From NCBI GenBank assembly GCA_039182735.1, contig JBCDCB010000004.1:42636-106635 (forward strand): a stretch of DNA of 64,000 bases, written 5' to 3'. The notes under the pieces were generated by a model. The model was not told the DNA's origin. It worked only from the letters and a program-made list of their open reading frames with translations, and made no database searches. Source of the DNA: JBCDCB01 sp039182735 (GTDB taxonomy: Bacteria; Planctomycetota; Phycisphaerae; Phycisphaerales; UBA1924). This document shows positions 34,601-42,173 of the stretch, one piece after another (position 1 is the stretch's first letter; every line of letters starts with the position of its first letter). A program made the translations under genes and the position numbers.

Positions 34601-34943
34601 CGAAGCGGCGGAGGAGGCGGTTTCCGAGCGCGTGGAAGGTGCTGACGTTGATGCGTGAGCTGATCGCGGGGCCGAGGTGGCTGGCGAGTCGGTCGCGCAT
34701 TTCGCCGGCGGCTTTGGAGGTGAAGGTCACGTTGAGGATGCGTTCGGGCTCGACGCCCTCGCGGACGAGGCGGACGGTGCGGGCCACGATGACGCGGGTC
34801 TTGCCCGTGCCTGGGCCGGCGAGGACGGCGAGCGGGCCGCCGGTGTGCTCGACGGCGAGGCGTTGCTGATCGTTGAGTGTGATGGGTTCGACTTGCACGG
34901 GCCCTCGGAGTCGCGGTCGTGCGTCCGCGCGCGTTCGGTTCAT
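31677..34943 (-). CDS. UvrD/PcrA-like helicase fused to a RecB-type nuclease domain
   Basis: 1088 residues. Superfamily 1 helicase motifs in order: QRLAVEH (Q), GPGTGKTRV (Walker A, near residue 43), DEYQDVN (II), VVGDDDQAIYAFRGSD (III), NHRS (IV), ITAHSSKGLEFDTVF (V) and FYVACTRAERRL (VI). From about residue 840 comes a PD-(D/E)XK nuclease domain: SYSRLMDYNACPRCFY, KIDRIDRL and IVDYKTGR. Cys at CPRC and at the C-terminal YCKGLC could hold an iron-sulfur cluster as in AddB/AdnB. Role inferred: double-strand break end processing. No AddB-like partner is adjacent. Confidence 0.88.
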   Translation of the reverse strand: MNRTRADARPRLRGPVQVEPITLNDQQRLAVEHTGGPLAVLAGPGTGKTRVIVARTVRLVREGVEPERILNVTFTSKAAGEMRDRLASHLGPAISSRINVSTFHALGNRLLRRFGDILGLPSELVLIDSAQRTRLLRELILRSERFASAHRNGIDRLADRAASFIDRCKESARFPEEAIDFARAWRETAESSTGDDAPIERADATEFERMAHVYRAFDRACAERGWVTFDDFITLPIRLLRAHVSIAEVVRTELRHVIVDEYQDVNGAQIALLRELAPPASNPDLCVVGDDDQAIYAFRGSDPRAFATFREFWSSHELVELTINHRSAPAIVRAANTIIEPAGDRFSPDKRAEPDPDRDPLKDTGAGVELRITGDWKTDHAPAIAALVLQDRAASDRAWRDFAVITSTNPQCDLIADELRTHGIPVDRREQRTPASDAGVQDVLAWCAVLADPGAADAFTQRLLVRPPIGMPPDEVQAIARAHRTARKADGSTPELARWVEREHPSDERVQRFAALRKKLLEWTLAEPADLVIEQIVRELDPAHTEPLDGRARARRVRDLIAVVAFARTRQRFLPVPGRLPDFLAHYRDLDPKQQETFDAPGDERLDADAEAEDRPDAVSVITAHSSKGLEFDTVFLANVRYRGFPLQTRNDEAGVRIPTEFSGRIEQAHENEQRRLFYVACTRAERRLVLLAKHKKSRGKSLDFTQELQDAADAIGLEEGDVSALLESDLLAPRPEHDPEAWHAGTDSVRAALSRESRRQRERALSVLHDAARGTGELDTIESRLRSSARVLRALAKADPSLLDAPGIDEGDAQRARSLIESIAAGAAPAVTSPMRAPLHLSYSRLMDYNACPRCFYVKHVLRLDEAKTAQLASGSVVHDALEAFTKRWLDAEAEGTPRPTLDDLLDSGDTALQRATPFDQPVDGALRAESRERLRTAFEGFVDDGDQIIEVEQSRDIPYTDADGTAHRLVAKIDRIDRLASGAFRIVDYKTGRASNKLLEPKPDDLQMGIYTLALMDLFGFDEPPDGHAEYRVLSTGERGAIALRDVRLDKVRASINKAVAGMLTGAFPAKPDSDYCKGLCALLPD

Positions 34944-34963
34944 CGATGGATCGTACCCGCCGG

Positions 34964-34969
34964 TAGCAT
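34964..34969 (+). promoter_or_regulatory. -10 box placing the phosphatase gene on a leaderless message
   Basis: TAGCAT 6 bases before the ATG at 34976; no Shine-Dalgarno. Confidence 0.45.
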
Positions 34970-34975
34970 GCGCGC

Positions 34976-35455
34976 ATGAACGACGAGCCGGGTCGGATCG
35001 GTGTGCTATTCGTGTGCATGGGGAACATCTGCCGCTCGCCGCTGGCGGAGGGGTTGTTTATCCACCAGGCGCGTGAGCGCGAGGCGCTTCACCGGTTCGA
35101 GGTGGATTCGTGCGGGACGGGCGGTTGGCACGCGGGAAACCCGGCGGACCCGCGTTCGATCGCGGTGGCGCGTCGGCACGGAGTGGTGCTGCCGTCGCGT
35201 GCGCGCCAAGTCGATGCCGCGCTCGACTGGCGGTTCGACCGCATCGTGGCGATGGACAGGAGCAACCGCGACGACCTGCTCGCGCTCGGCGCGCCGCGTG
35301 AACGTGTCTCGCTGATGTTGTCGTGGGATCCGTCGCTCGAGGGCGAGCACGACGTGCCGGACCCCTACTACGGTGGCGCGGACGGGTTCGACGGCGTGTA
35401 CGACATGCTCGAGCGCGCGTGTGCCGGGCTGCTCGACGCGTTGCGCGTTGAGTGA
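34976..35455 (+). CDS. Low-molecular-weight protein-tyrosine phosphatase
   Basis: 159 residues. Phosphate loop VCMGNICRSP with nucleophile Cys14 and Arg20, and the general-acid Asp in DVPDPYYGG near residue 126. The double Tyr of DPYY is typical. Bacterial members dephosphorylate tyrosine kinases that control exopolysaccharide, or protein arginine phosphate; none of those partners is encoded nearby. Divergent from the helicase-nuclease gene with 32 bases between. Confidence 0.93.
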   Translation: MNDEPGRIGVLFVCMGNICRSPLAEGLFIHQAREREALHRFEVDSCGTGGWHAGNPADPRSIAVARRHGVVLPSRARQVDAALDWRFDRIVAMDRSNRDDLLALGAPRERVSLMLSWDPSLEGEHDVPDPYYGGADGFDGVYDMLERACAGLLDALRVE

Positions 35456-35466
35456 TTGAGCGTGGG

Positions 35467-35796
35467 TCAGAAGAGACGCGCGAGCGAATCGTCGAAGGCG
35501 GGCACGCCGAGCGTGGTGCCGGTCTCATCGGTGGGGAAGGCGGGGAGCAGGAGCGGCGTGGTCTCGTCCACCTCGAACGCGGCGGGCGCGACGATCACCT
35601 CGAAGCCGAAGTCGGATCGTTCAACCGACGGGGCGGCGGCCCGCGCGGCGAGGGTGTCCGCGGTCGCGATCACGGGCGATTCATCGATGGCGGCGGCGAT
35701 CGCGCCGGCGTGATCCGCCGACATCCACGCGCCGGAGGCGGCGGCGGACAGGGCGAACGGGATGCACAGCGTGAGCACAGCACGGTGAGCGGGCAT
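35467..35796 (-). CDS. Small exported protein, unknown
   Basis: 109 residues from ATG 35796, with GGAGAGA 5-6 bases upstream. N-terminal signal peptide (VLTLCIPFALSAAASGA, cleavage likely after residue 24), then an acidic, Ala-rich mature part without Cys and without recognised motifs. A longer upstream frame lacks coding character. Convergent with the phosphatase gene, 11 bases apart. Confidence 0.55.
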   Translation of the reverse strand: MPAHRAVLTLCIPFALSAAASGAWMSADHAGAIAAAIDESPVIATADTLAARAAAPSVERSDFGFEVIVAPAAFEVDETTPLLLPAFPTDETGTTLGVPAFDDSLARLF

Positions 35797-35990
35797 GGGT
35801 CTCTCTCCACAGGCGGGGACGGCGTGAGCACAACGATCGCCGAACAGCCTCATCGCGATTTGGTGGCCTCTCTGACTCCTCGGCGGACGCTGGCCAACGC
35901 CCGCGGGCCCGGTGTGCAACCCGGATAACAACAACATACCCGAACAAGGCGGGTCGGCAAGCCGAAATCGGGACGATTGTGAGAGAGGAG

Positions 35991-37283
35991 TTAGACCTCG
36001 AGCAGCAGGCGCTCGGGATCCTCGATGCATTCCTTGACGTGCTTGAGGTACGTCACCGCGCCCTGCCCGTCCACGATTCGGTGGTCGTAGGAAAGCGCGA
36101 GGTACATCATCGGGCGGATCGCGGCCTCGCCGGGCTTGTCGGGGTGCTCGACGGGGCGCTTGATGATGTTGTGCATGCCGAGGATGCCGGACTGCGGCGG
36201 GTTGAGGATGGGCGTGGAGAGCATGGAGCCGTAGACCCCGCCGTTGGAGATGGTGAAGGTGCCGCCCTGCATGTCTTCGAGGGTGAGCTGGCCGTCGCGG
36301 GCTTTCTTGGCGAGTTCGAGGATGCCGCTCTCGACGTCGGAGAAGGATCGGGACTGGCAGTTGCGCAGGACGGGGACGACGAGGCCCTTGTCGGTGCCGA
36401 CGGCGACGGCGATGTCCACGTAGTCGTGGTACTCGATTTCAAGGCCCTTTTCGCCCTGCACGATGAAGGCGTTGACGCTCGGAACATTCTGCGCCGCGGA
36501 GACGCAGGCCTTCACGAAGAAGGACATGAACCCGAGCTTGACGCCGTGCTTGTCGAGGAAGGCGTCCTTGTGACGCGAGCGGAGCGCCATGACGTTGGTC
36601 ATGTCGCACTCGTTGAAGGTCGTGAGCATCGCGGCGTTGTGCTGGGCCTCGACGAGGCGGGCGGCGATGCTCTTGCGCAGCTGCGTCATGCGCTCGCAGC
36701 GGGGCTCGCGGCTGACGGTGCCGTTGGAGGAGGCGCTGCCGTTGGACGACGTGCCCGCGGGGTGCTGGGCGACCCAGTCGAGGACGTCCTGCTCGAGGAC
36801 CTGCCCGGTGGCGCCGGTGGGCGTGACCTGGGCAATATCGACGTGTAGGTCCTGCGCGACGCGCCGGGCGCGGGTGGTCGCGAGCGTGGAGGACGCCGAG
36901 GCGGCGAGCGCGGGCTGCGCGGCGGGCTTGGGCGGCGACGCGGGCTTTGACTTCGACTCCGCGTCGGAGGCCGGCTTGGGCGCGGGGGTCGGTTCGGGCT
37001 CGGGCTTGGATTCCGAGGCCGGTGCCGGCGCATCGGCGGGCTTCTCGGCGGACTCATCGATGCTGCCGATGACCGCGCCGACCTCGACGGTGTCGCCCTC
37101 GCCGACGGAGAAGGTGATGGTGCCGGCGGCGGGCGAGGGGAGCGGCATCGTGACCTTGTCGGTCTCGAGTTCGACGAGGTCCTGGTCGCGATCGACGTAG
37201 GCACCCTCTTCGACCAGCCACCCTGCGATGACGGCTTCGGTGATGGACTCGCCCAGACCGGGGATGACGATGTCAGTGGCCAT
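35991..37283 (-). CDS. sucB: 2-oxoglutarate dehydrogenase E2 (dihydrolipoyl succinyltransferase)
   Basis: 430 residues. N-terminal lipoyl domain with the modified Lys in ELETDKVTM near residue 43, a Pro/Ala/Glu-rich linker (about 80-135), the peripheral subunit-binding domain (TRARRVAQDLHVDI...GQVLEQDVLDWV) and the acyltransferase core ending with the active-site SYDHRIVDGQGAV near residue 400. Transfers the succinyl group to CoA in the TCA cycle. Downstream of sucA by 80 bases, same strand. ATG 37283 with GGAGG 13-14 bases upstream, further than usual. Confidence 0.95.
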   Translation of the reverse strand: MATDIVIPGLGESITEAVIAGWLVEEGAYVDRDQDLVELETDKVTMPLPSPAAGTITFSVGEGDTVEVGAVIGSIDESAEKPADAPAPASESKPEPEPTPAPKPASDAESKSKPASPPKPAAQPALAASASSTLATTRARRVAQDLHVDIAQVTPTGATGQVLEQDVLDWVAQHPAGTSSNGSASSNGTVSREPRCERMTQLRKSIAARLVEAQHNAAMLTTFNECDMTNVMALRSRHKDAFLDKHGVKLGFMSFFVKACVSAAQNVPSVNAFIVQGEKGLEIEYHDYVDIAVAVGTDKGLVVPVLRNCQSRSFSDVESGILELAKKARDGQLTLEDMQGGTFTISNGGVYGSMLSTPILNPPQSGILGMHNIIKRPVEHPDKPGEAAIRPMMYLALSYDHRIVDGQGAVTYLKHVKECIEDPERLLLEV

Positions 37284-37363
37284 AGCGCTCGCGCGACCTC
37301 CGCTCTGCGTGCGTGCTCAGCAAGTGTATCGGTCGTGACGCGGGGGGCGAGCCAGCGAGAACG

Positions 37364-40240
37364 TCAGGCGACGCTCGCCTTCGGCTGCGAGGCGTTCTGG
37401 TTCGCGCTCGCCTCGTCGGGCTCGGCGGGGCCGATGGCGTCGGTGAGGATCGCTTCGAGTTCCTCGGCGTGTCGCTTGGGCGAGCCGGTGGCGGGCGAGG
37501 CGCTGCTCTCGCGCCCGATCAGGGGGAGTTCCCAGCCCCACGCCTCCATGAACGAGAGGGCCATGTGCCCCCATGCGCCCATGTTGCCGGGCTCTTCCTG
37601 GACCCACGCCGTCTCGGTCTTGTTGGCGTAGGAGTCGCAGACGTCCTTGAGGCGTTCGAGGTACAGCGGGTAGAGCTGTTCGACGCGGACGATGGCGAGG
37701 TCGTCGCGCCCGGATTCCTCGCGGCGTTTGATGAGGTCGTAGTAGACCTTGCCCGAGCAGAGCAGGAGGCGCTTGACGCCCGACTTGTCGGCGCCGGCGC
37801 CGCTGAAGTTGGGGTCGTCGATGACTTCTTCGAAGGACGTGCCCGGCTGCAGCTCGTTGACGCGGCTGAACGACGGGGTGTAGCGCAGGAGCGACTTGGG
37901 CGTCATGACGATGAGGGGCTTGCGGAAGTTGCGCAGCACCTGGCGCCGGAGGGCGTGGAAGTACTGCGCGGGGGTCGAGGGGTAGATGACCTGCCAGTTG
38001 TCCTGCCCGCTGAGCTTGAGGAAGCGTTCGAGCCTGGCGGAGGAGTGCTCCGGGCCCTGCCCCTCGTAGCCGTGCGGCAGCAGGAGCGTGAGCCCCGACC
38101 AGCGGTGCCACTTGGACTCGGCGCTGGCGATGAACTGATCGATGATGACCTGCGCGCTGTTGACGAAGTCGCCGAACTGAGCTTCCCAGAGGACGAGCAT
38201 GTTTGGCGAGGAGAGGGAGAACCCGTACTCGAAGCCGAGGACGGAGAACTCGCTGAGTGGCGAGTCGTAGATGCAGTAGCGGGCCTGGCGGAGTCGTCCG
38301 TCTTCATCGACGGTGCCGACCTCGCGCTCGGGGTCACCGGCGACCCCCATCTCCCGGATGTGGTTGAGCGGGACGTACTCCTCCGCGTTGTTGATGTCGC
38401 GGAGGACGGCGTGGCGGTGGCTGAACGTCCCGCGGCGCGAATCCTGCCCGCTCATGCGCACGATGACGCTCTGGATCAGCAGCGAGCCGACGGCGAGCTG
38501 CTCGCACGTCGCCCAGTCGAGCGGGTTGCCCTCGTGGACGTTGGCCGTGCGCGCTTCGAGCGTTTTGATGAGCTTGCGGTGCGGGGTGAAGGACTCGGGC
38601 CACGACCCGAGCGCCTTGGAGATATCGCGCAGGTCGTCGTTGTGGACGCCGGTATCGACGTGCTCGTGCGAAAAGCTTCTTTTGAGCCCGACCCAGCGTT
38701 GGTGCCCGGGATCGGGCGTGGGATCGACGGGCGTCTCGCGGGCGCTGAGGTACGCCTTGTCGAGGTTCTCGCCCAGGTCGTTCTTGATGGTGTCCACGTC
38801 GGCCTGCTGGATGACGCCGGCTTCGAGCAGGCGCTGCGCGTAGCCGGTGACGACGCTGGGCTTCTTCTTGATCTCGGCGTAGAGCAGCGGCTGGGTGTAG
38901 GCGGCTTCGTCGCTCTCGTTGTGCCCGTGTCGCCGATACCCCACGAGATCGATGACGACGTCGCGGTTGAAGGTCATGCGGTAGTCGAGCGCGATGATCG
39001 CGGCGCGGACGCAGGCCTCGGGGTCCTCGGCGTTCACGTGGAGGATGGGCGCGCCGATCATCTTGGCGATGTCGGTGCAGTAGTCCGACGAGCGACCGTC
39101 GTCGGGGCCGGTCGTGAACCCGATGAGGTTGTTCACGACGATGTGGATCGTGCCGCCCACGGTGTACCCGGGCAGCTGCGCCATGTTGAAGGTTTCCGCG
39201 ACGACGCCCTGCCCGATGAAGGCGGCGTCGCCGTGCATGATGACGGGGAAGACCTTCTGCCGACCGAGATCGCCCCGCACGCGCTGCTTGGCGCGGCAGC
39301 GCCCGATCGCGACGGGCGCGACCGATTCGAGGTGGCTCGGGTTGCTGCTCATCGCGAGCCAGACGTGCTTGCCCGAGGGGAGCACGCGGCTCGCAGAGAA
39401 CCCGCGGTGGTACTTGACGTCGCCGCCGCCCTCTTCGGCGTCGGCTTTCCACGCGTCGTCGAACTCGGTGAAGATCTGCTCGTAGGTCTTGCCGACGATG
39501 TTGGTGAGGACGTTGAGGCGCCCGCGGTGTGACATGGCGAGGACGACCTCGTCCACGTCGTAGCGATCGCCACCGTCTTCGACGATGCGGTCGAGCATCG
39601 GGATGAGGGACTCGAGCCCTTCGAGGCTGAAGCGCTTGACGCCCGGGAACCGCTTGCCGCAGAAAAGCTCGAAGAGCTCGGAGCGGTGAAGCTGGTAGAG
39701 GACGTGCGAGCGTTCACCGCGAGAGAGTTCCTGCGGCGAGCGTTCGATGCGTTCGCGGAGCCATTCGCGTTCGTCGTCGCGGTCGATGTGCGTGAACTGG
39801 AAGGCGGTCGTGCCGAGGTAGGCCCGGTCGAGGAAGGCGACGATGTCGCGCAGCGTGCTCGGGTTCGGCAGCGGGAGCGTGCCCGGGTCGAAGGACGCGT
39901 CGAGATCGGCTTCGGAGAGCCCGTTGGCTTCGAGGCTGATGGCCTTGGGTCGCGAGCGTTCGCGGCCGAAGGGATCGATCGCCGAGCCGTGGTGCGCGTG
40001 GTCGCGGTACTTCTCGATGAGCTGCCAGACCCTGGCCTGGGTGACGGCGTTGCCGGGGGGCCCGGCGGAGGCGGGCGCGGTGGCGCCGCTGGAGGCGGCC
40101 AGGTCGTAGCCCTGGAAGAACTGGCGCATGTCCGCGGAGACCGACGAAGGATCGTCGAGGTACGCGCGGTACTGCGCATCGATGTATTCGGCGTTCCAGC
40201 CGTTGACGGCCGGGTCGATTGTTCGCAGCGTGTCGCTCAT
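37364..40240 (-). CDS. sucA: 2-oxoglutarate dehydrogenase E1
   Basis: 958 residues. Thiamine-diphosphate enzyme that decarboxylates 2-oxoglutarate. N-terminal E2-binding motif NAEYIDAQYRAYLDDP near residue 12, then AMSHRGRLNVLTNIVGK, HGDAAFIGQGVV (thiamine site), the GYRRHGHNESDE segment and PHGYEGQGPEHSSARLERFL. The start at 40240 is chosen because the conserved N-terminal helix begins there; a start at 40402 would overlap the sthA upstream region. TACACT at 40299-40304 gives a leader of about 50 bases. Confidence 0.95.
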   Translation of the reverse strand: MSDTLRTIDPAVNGWNAEYIDAQYRAYLDDPSSVSADMRQFFQGYDLAASSGATAPASAGPPGNAVTQARVWQLIEKYRDHAHHGSAIDPFGRERSRPKAISLEANGLSEADLDASFDPGTLPLPNPSTLRDIVAFLDRAYLGTTAFQFTHIDRDDEREWLRERIERSPQELSRGERSHVLYQLHRSELFELFCGKRFPGVKRFSLEGLESLIPMLDRIVEDGGDRYDVDEVVLAMSHRGRLNVLTNIVGKTYEQIFTEFDDAWKADAEEGGGDVKYHRGFSASRVLPSGKHVWLAMSSNPSHLESVAPVAIGRCRAKQRVRGDLGRQKVFPVIMHGDAAFIGQGVVAETFNMAQLPGYTVGGTIHIVVNNLIGFTTGPDDGRSSDYCTDIAKMIGAPILHVNAEDPEACVRAAIIALDYRMTFNRDVVIDLVGYRRHGHNESDEAAYTQPLLYAEIKKKPSVVTGYAQRLLEAGVIQQADVDTIKNDLGENLDKAYLSARETPVDPTPDPGHQRWVGLKRSFSHEHVDTGVHNDDLRDISKALGSWPESFTPHRKLIKTLEARTANVHEGNPLDWATCEQLAVGSLLIQSVIVRMSGQDSRRGTFSHRHAVLRDINNAEEYVPLNHIREMGVAGDPEREVGTVDEDGRLRQARYCIYDSPLSEFSVLGFEYGFSLSSPNMLVLWEAQFGDFVNSAQVIIDQFIASAESKWHRWSGLTLLLPHGYEGQGPEHSSARLERFLKLSGQDNWQVIYPSTPAQYFHALRRQVLRNFRKPLIVMTPKSLLRYTPSFSRVNELQPGTSFEEVIDDPNFSGAGADKSGVKRLLLCSGKVYYDLIKRREESGRDDLAIVRVEQLYPLYLERLKDVCDSYANKTETAWVQEEPGNMGAWGHMALSFMEAWGWELPLIGRESSASPATGSPKRHAEELEAILTDAIGPAEPDEASANQNASQPKASVA

Positions 40241-40298
40241 CGCGTTCCCGTCACGTCGAGCGTTGTGGCAGATGGTCAGCGGCACGAGGCCTTCGCGA

Positions 40299-40327
40299 AG
40301 TGTAGATCGTGCATCGACGCGTAGGAA
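40299..40327 (-). promoter_or_regulatory. Candidate promoter of sucA-sucB
   Basis: Minus strand TTCCTA (40327-40322), 17-base spacer, TACACT (40304-40299). The 10-mer CTACACTTCG is identical to that at the structured RNA promoter near 8169. Confidence 0.4.
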
Positions 40328-40437
40328 ACGCATGGTGAGTGATTTCCCGGACCTGTGCCCGGTTCGTGTCGATGGAGGGAAGCGGAAGGGCGGGGCCGAC
40401 ACCCGGTACCATCGCGCCGAACCCTCGGAGAAGACCC

Positions 40438-41850
40438 ATGCGTCGGTATGACTTGTGCGTGATCGGGAGCGGGCCGGCGGGGCAGAAGGCCGCGATCCAG
40501 GCCGCCAAGCTCGGCAAAAACGTCGTGGTTGTCGAGCGGCGCGAGATGGTCGGCGGGGTCGCCATCAACACCGGGACCATCCCCAGCAAGGCACTCCGAG
40601 AAGCCGTCCTCTTCCTCACCGGGGCGCGTGGACGCGATCGCATCGACGGGCAGACCGCCCGCGGCGTGGTCACCATCGAAGACCTCATCTACTGGTGCCA
40701 GGAGGTCATCAAGAGCGAAATCCGCGTCGTCGAGGACCAGATGCTCCGCAACCGCATCGAAATGGTCTACGGCACCGGACGCATCGCCGGGAAGCACCTT
40801 GTCGAGGTCCAGCACGGCAACGAGATCACCTCCGTCGAGACCGACCACATCCTCGTCGCGGTGGGCACCCGCCCGGCGCGCCCGGAGAACATCGACTTCG
40901 ATGGATCGCACGTCGTGGACGCCGACGGGATCCTCAAGCTCCCCCACCTGCCGCGCACGCTCATCGTCGTGGGCGGCGGGGTGATCGGGACCGAGTACGC
41001 CTCCATGATGCAGGCGCTGGGCGTCAAGGTGACGCTCATCGAGGGGCGCGACGAACTCCTCGGGTTCGTCGATTCCGAGATCGGCGAGGCGCTGCAGTAC
41101 CACCTCCGCCAGAAGGGCATGACCCTCCGCATGGGCGAGAAGGTGGTGAACGTCCACGTCGTCGAGGCGCCCGCCGGGGCCCGCACCCGCGACGGCAAGC
41201 TCGTCGAGGCGACGCTCGAATCCGGCAAGACGATCCGCTCCGAGTGCCTGCTCTACGCGGTCGGGCGACAGGGATGCACGGAGTCCCTCGGGCTCGGGAG
41301 CGTGGGGCTCGAGGCGGACCACCGCGGGCGGATCAAGGTGAACGAGCACTACCAGACCGAGGTGCCGAGCATCTACGCGGGGGGCGATGTGATCGGCTTC
41401 CCGGCGCTGGCGAGCACCTCGATGGAGCAGGGGCGCCTCGCCGCGTGCCATATGTTCGGGCAGAAGTTCGAGGATATGTCGCGCCTGTTCCCGTTCGGCA
41501 TCTACGCGATCCCCGAGATCTCGATGGTCGGGTGGACCGAGGACAAGCTCACCGACGAGGACATCCCCTTCGAGACCGGCGTCGCGCACTATCGCGAGAT
41601 CGCGCGCGGACAACTGCTCGGCGACGTCATCGGGATGCTCAAACTGCTGGTGCATCAGGAATCGCGGGCGATCCTGGGCGTGCACTGCATCGGGACCGGC
41701 GCGACGGAGCTGATCCACATCGGGCAGGCGGTCATGGGCTTCACGGGGACCGTGGACTACTTCGTGGACACGGTCTTCAACTACCCGACGCTCGCGGAGT
41801 GCTACAAGGTGGCGGCGCTCAACGCGGTGAACAAGCTGGCGCACGTGTGA
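40438..41850 (+). CDS. sthA: Soluble pyridine nucleotide transhydrogenase (Si-specific)
   Basis: 470 residues. FAD flavoprotein moving hydride between NADPH and NAD. FAD loop VIGSGPAGQKAA at residues 8-19; NAD(P) loop VVGGGVIGTEYA near residue 180; YAGGDVIGFP near 320. At the site where dihydrolipoamide dehydrogenases have the C-x4-C disulfide, this protein reads GGVAINTGTIPSKALREA, the SthA signature with no cysteines, so it is not an E3 despite facing sucA. ATG 40438 with GGAGAAG 6 bases upstream; divergent from sucA. Confidence 0.92.
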   Translation: MRRYDLCVIGSGPAGQKAAIQAAKLGKNVVVVERREMVGGVAINTGTIPSKALREAVLFLTGARGRDRIDGQTARGVVTIEDLIYWCQEVIKSEIRVVEDQMLRNRIEMVYGTGRIAGKHLVEVQHGNEITSVETDHILVAVGTRPARPENIDFDGSHVVDADGILKLPHLPRTLIVVGGGVIGTEYASMMQALGVKVTLIEGRDELLGFVDSEIGEALQYHLRQKGMTLRMGEKVVNVHVVEAPAGARTRDGKLVEATLESGKTIRSECLLYAVGRQGCTESLGLGSVGLEADHRGRIKVNEHYQTEVPSIYAGGDVIGFPALASTSMEQGRLAACHMFGQKFEDMSRLFPFGIYAIPEISMVGWTEDKLTDEDIPFETGVAHYREIARGQLLGDVIGMLKLLVHQESRAILGVHCIGTGATELIHIGQAVMGFTGTVDYFVDTVFNYPTLAECYKVAALNAVNKLAHV

Positions 41851-41852
41851 GG

Positions 41853-41954
41853 GTGCACTTCTTGAGCAACCCCGGAAACGCCAACGGTGACGGGGTTGTC
41901 ACCGTGCAGGATGTCAACTTTGTTGTTTCCAACCTCGGCTGCGTGCGCGAGTAA
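41853..41954 (+). pseudogene. Remnant of a dockerin-type repeat (C-terminal tail)
   Basis: An open stretch of 33 codons ending in TAA reads GNANGDGVVTVQDVNFVVSNLG, one calcium-binding dockerin-like repeat of the type found near the C-terminus of planctomycete exported proteins. Nothing upstream can supply a signal peptide or body: sthA ends at 41850 in another frame. It looks like the tail of a lost gene, or a fusion product left by deletion. Translation from GTG 41853 or TTG 41862 cannot be excluded. Confidence 0.5.
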
Positions 41955-42173
41955 TCAGCGCGAGGCCCGGCTGGAACCCGAGCGCCGAGCCCGCGCACGC
42001 CTTGCGCGGTCCGAACGCCGCCCACATTGTGGATAAACCCGCAAAGTTCTTGCGCATTCGGACTTGCGTGCCCTTGGACCACGGGTATGTTGACCTTGCC
42101 GGCTCACGCACAGGGCCCGGCGTTTCGGAGTCAGACAGTCAGAACAAACCGTGCAGGAAGAGAGAGAAGTGCC

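Noticed and set aside
40438..41850. Lipoamide dehydrogenase of the 2-oxoglutarate complex
   Set aside because: Both redox-active cysteines are missing; the site matches the SthA signature.
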